In this document: in pieces, positions 6,222 through 7,730 of the stretch
Position numbering within the stretch: position 1 is the first letter of the stretch
How the letters are laid out: the number at the start of each line of letters is the position of its first letter
Origin: DASWTL01 sp036405495
Lineage (GTDB): Bacteria > Bacteroidota > Bacteroidia > Sphingobacteriales > Sphingobacteriaceae
Direction: 5' to 3'
Assembly (NCBI GenBank): GCA_036405495.1
Contig: DASWXL010000083.1
Location: 1-7,730, forward strand
Length of the DNA: 7,730 bases
Program-made: the position numbers and the translations under genes
The notes under the pieces: model-generated
Told to the model about the DNA's origin: nothing
Seen by the model: the letters and a program-made list of their open reading frames with translations, nothing else
Databases searched by the model: none

Positions 6222-6284
6222 AACTGAAAATTCGTAAGAGCCGCGTGTCAATAAAAATCTTTATCTTACGGGAAAGTTTGTCCG

Positions 6285-6965
6285 ATGCGGCTAATCATTT
6301 TCCTCATGCTAAGCCTGATTATCAGATCCGTAAATGCCCAGGAGACGGTTGAGATAAAGAAGAGGTGGGGAGGCACCGTTTATGAGCGTTATTTTGTTCT
6401 GAAAGGAAACAGAAAAGTTAAGCATGGGCTGTATGAGCAGTACAATCATGGCATTTATCTTGAAGAAACCGGAATGTACGAACATGGTAAGCGGGTGGGG
6501 CGGTGGAACTTTTACAGAGCAAAAGACACCCTCGAACAACGTTATAACTATACAACCGAAAAGTTGGAATTCAGCGCACCTGCATCAATCTTTGATTTCC
6601 GGATCGTAGGCGAACTGAACGAAGGCGACAGGGTGTCTTTTCCCGTTTTCGTGGGCGGTAAAAGTGGCTTTTGGAGACTACAACGTCTTTTGAGATATTC
6701 CGGTGGTATTGAATTATTTAATCGCTATTCCGGGGGACGCCGGTTTATACTGGTTTATCTAGATAGAAATGGTGAACCTGAAAAATTAGAGACATTGTTT
6801 ACCCGGGGCGATAAGAAAGAGGTTTACAAACATTCGATCTCTTCGGAAATTCGGAACGCTATAAAACTTGTTCCGGCCACGGTAAACGGTAAAAACGCAG
6901 AGTCAGTGCTAATCGTCGAACGTTTCATACCGTCGCCAACGATTATGGTCCGAGCCATCCGGTAA
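6285..6965 (+). CDS. Secreted protein with YwqK/MORN-like repeat and TonB-C-terminal-like end (paralog 1)
   Basis: The 226-residue protein has a signal peptide (hydrophobic 3-13, probable cleavage after VNA at 18). Starting at the inner Met8 would shorten the signal, so the first ATG is preferred. Residues 38-90 form a YwqK/MORN-like stretch of short G-x-Y/W beta-strand units: HGLYEQY (47-53), ETGMYEHGKRVGRW (61-74) and DTLEQRYNYT (81-90). Residues 120-214 follow the course of a TonB C-terminal domain: FVGG (122-125), LVYLDRNGEPEKLETL (156-171) and PATVNGKNAESVLIV (197-211). The N-terminal anchor and proline-rich spacer of true TonB are absent, so it is unlikely to energise transport. It is probably a periplasmic or outer-surface protein. 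A close paralog follows after 59 bp. It lies 63 bp behind the flavin-reductase-like gene on the same strand, so read-through is possible, but the function looks unrelated. Role unknown. Confidence 0.8.
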   Translation: MRLIIFLMLSLIIRSVNAQETVEIKKRWGGTVYERYFVLKGNRKVKHGLYEQYNHGIYLEETGMYEHGKRVGRWNFYRAKDTLEQRYNYTTEKLEFSAPASIFDFRIVGELNEGDRVSFPVFVGGKSGFWRLQRLLRYSGGIELFNRYSGGRRFILVYLDRNGEPEKLETLFTRGDKKEVYKHSISSEIRNAIKLVPATVNGKNAESVLIVERFIPSPTIMVRAIR

Positions 6966-7024
6966 ATGCTCGAAGGATTAACTGATGCGAAATCCGAGCG
7001 ATCATTGTCATATAAAACAGTCAC

Positions 7025-7726
7025 ATGAAGTCTAAGATGCTACTCCTCTTTTGTCTATCCGTTACCTTTTCAGCGCATGCTCAGAGAACGATCGCAATTG
7101 AAAAGAAGTCGGGTAAAAAAGTTGTGCTGAGCTATTCCGTCTTAAAGGGTAACACAAAAGTTCGGCATGGGACTTACCACCGGTATTATACTGGACATGA
7201 TCTTGATGGTGCTGCTGCGGGAAATAACCTGGCTGAGACAGGGAATTATGAGAATGGCAAACGAGTGGGGCGATGGATGTTTTATCATCCAAACGACACG
7301 CTGGAGCAACGGTTTAATTATACATCAAATACCGTGGAGTATAACAATCCTCCGAAGGAATTTGAATTCGAATTGCTGACTGAAATAAAGCTTGGGGATA
7401 CACTTCAGAATCCGGTGTTGATTGGAGGTACCAGTAGTATCCGGATGCTGAATCATTCCTTTTCATACCCAGCAATTATTCGTGGCCGAAAAGACCTTAA
7501 TTCAGATTTTAGGAGAACAATTCTGATATATGTTGATGAAAACGGAGGTCTCGAAAACGTCGAAGTGCTGGTTGCATCGGAGAAGAAGAAAATTCTCTAT
7601 ACTTATAATAAGAACTCCGTGCGTAACAACACTGATGCCGTGAGTTTCAAGCCAGCTAAGCTTAACGGCAAAAATGTAAGATCAGTAATTGTCTACAATT
7701 ACCCCGACATTGTCAGAGTAAGGTAG
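7025..7726 (+). CDS. Secreted protein with YwqK/MORN-like repeat and TonB-C-terminal-like end (paralog 2)
   Basis: The 233-residue protein has a clear signal peptide (hydrophobic 5-17, cleavage probably after AHA at 19). It has the same layout as its upstream neighbour. The MORN-like block at 69-100 (ETGNYENGKRVGRW, then DTLEQRFNYT) matches the neighbour at 24 of 32 positions. The TonB-C-terminal-like part runs from IGG (133-135) through FSYP (146-149) and LIYVDENGGLENVEVL (167-182) to FKPAKLNGKNVRSVIV (208-223). This copy keeps the Y-P and F-K-P signatures of the TonB fold better than paralog 1. It also carries an extra segment of about 10 residues at 56-68 (GHDLDGAAAGNN), absent from paralog 1. 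The stop codon lies 4 bp inside the window edge, so downstream context is lost. Role unknown. Secretion and the shared fold suggest binding or envelope functions, not catalysis. Confidence 0.82.
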   Translation: MKSKMLLLFCLSVTFSAHAQRTIAIEKKSGKKVVLSYSVLKGNTKVRHGTYHRYYTGHDLDGAAAGNNLAETGNYENGKRVGRWMFYHPNDTLEQRFNYTSNTVEYNNPPKEFEFELLTEIKLGDTLQNPVLIGGTSSIRMLNHSFSYPAIIRGRKDLNSDFRRTILIYVDENGGLENVEVLVASEKKKILYTYNKNSVRNNTDAVSFKPAKLNGKNVRSVIVYNYPDIVRVR

Positions 7727-7730
7727 CCAC

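Noticed and set aside
6262..6269. TATCTTAC as a -7 promoter element for paralog 1
   Set aside because: It matches only 4 of the 6 fixed bases of TAnnTTTG, has no -33 TTTG at proper spacing, and lies so close to the ATG that the leader would be only a few nucleotides.
6233..6270. Inverted repeat CGTAAGA / TCTTACG between the flavin-reductase-like gene and paralog 1, considered as a terminator
   Set aside because: The loop is 24 nt, the stem only 7 bp and not GC-rich, and no T-run follows. It may be chance or a weak promoter-region site.
6968..6999. Bulged hairpin between the two paralogs (GCTC+GGATT pairing with AATCC+GAGC)
   Set aside because: A three-base bulge and 11-nt loop without a U-run make it a poor terminator. 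There is no second line of evidence.

Overview
The window looks like chromosomal DNA of a Bacteroidota bacterium, most likely Sphingobacteriaceae (Pedobacter/Mucilaginibacter-like). This is an inference from three things: AT-rich gene leaders with almost no Shine-Dalgarno sequences, protein family variants typical of that phylum (short homogentisate dioxygenase, short fumarylacetoacetase, secreted YwqK/MORN-like proteins with a TonB-C-terminal-like end), and a short degenerate intergenic tandem repeat. Eight protein genes are supported. There are no tRNA or rRNA genes, insertion sequences, CRISPR arrays or phage genes.

Layout. Positions 81-1473 (minus strand) hold a two-gene unit: a small two-helix membrane protein followed 16 bp later by a secreted serine hydrolase of the beta-lactamase/S12 class. 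Positions 1675-3994 (minus strand) hold 4-hydroxyphenylpyruvate dioxygenase and, upstream of it, homogentisate 1,2-dioxygenase. Positions 4324-6221 (plus strand) hold fumarylacetoacetase and a flavin-reductase-like FMN protein 11 bp behind it. Positions 6285-7726 (plus strand) hold two tandem paralogous secreted proteins of unknown role.

The core is a divergent tyrosine/phenylalanine catabolic cluster. HPPD converts 4-hydroxyphenylpyruvate to homogentisate, HmgA opens the ring to maleylacetoacetate, and fumarylacetoacetase cleaves fumarylacetoacetate to fumarate and acetoacetate. The maleylacetoacetate isomerase that normally links the last two steps is absent from the window, and a flavin-reductase-like gene sits in the cluster instead. 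The catalytic residues of all three known enzymes can be read in the translations.

The 329-bp gap between the divergent arms is the most structured non-coding stretch. It holds a perfect 21-bp dyad close to hmgA, a perfect 15-bp odd palindrome, a third small hairpin overlapping the Cys codons of a possible 22-codon ORF, and a 16-bp tandem repeat just before the fumarylacetoacetase gene. An 11-bp word from this gap recurs exactly in the 28-bp hmgA-hppD spacer. These are candidate control elements, not demonstrated ones. No regulator gene is present in the window.
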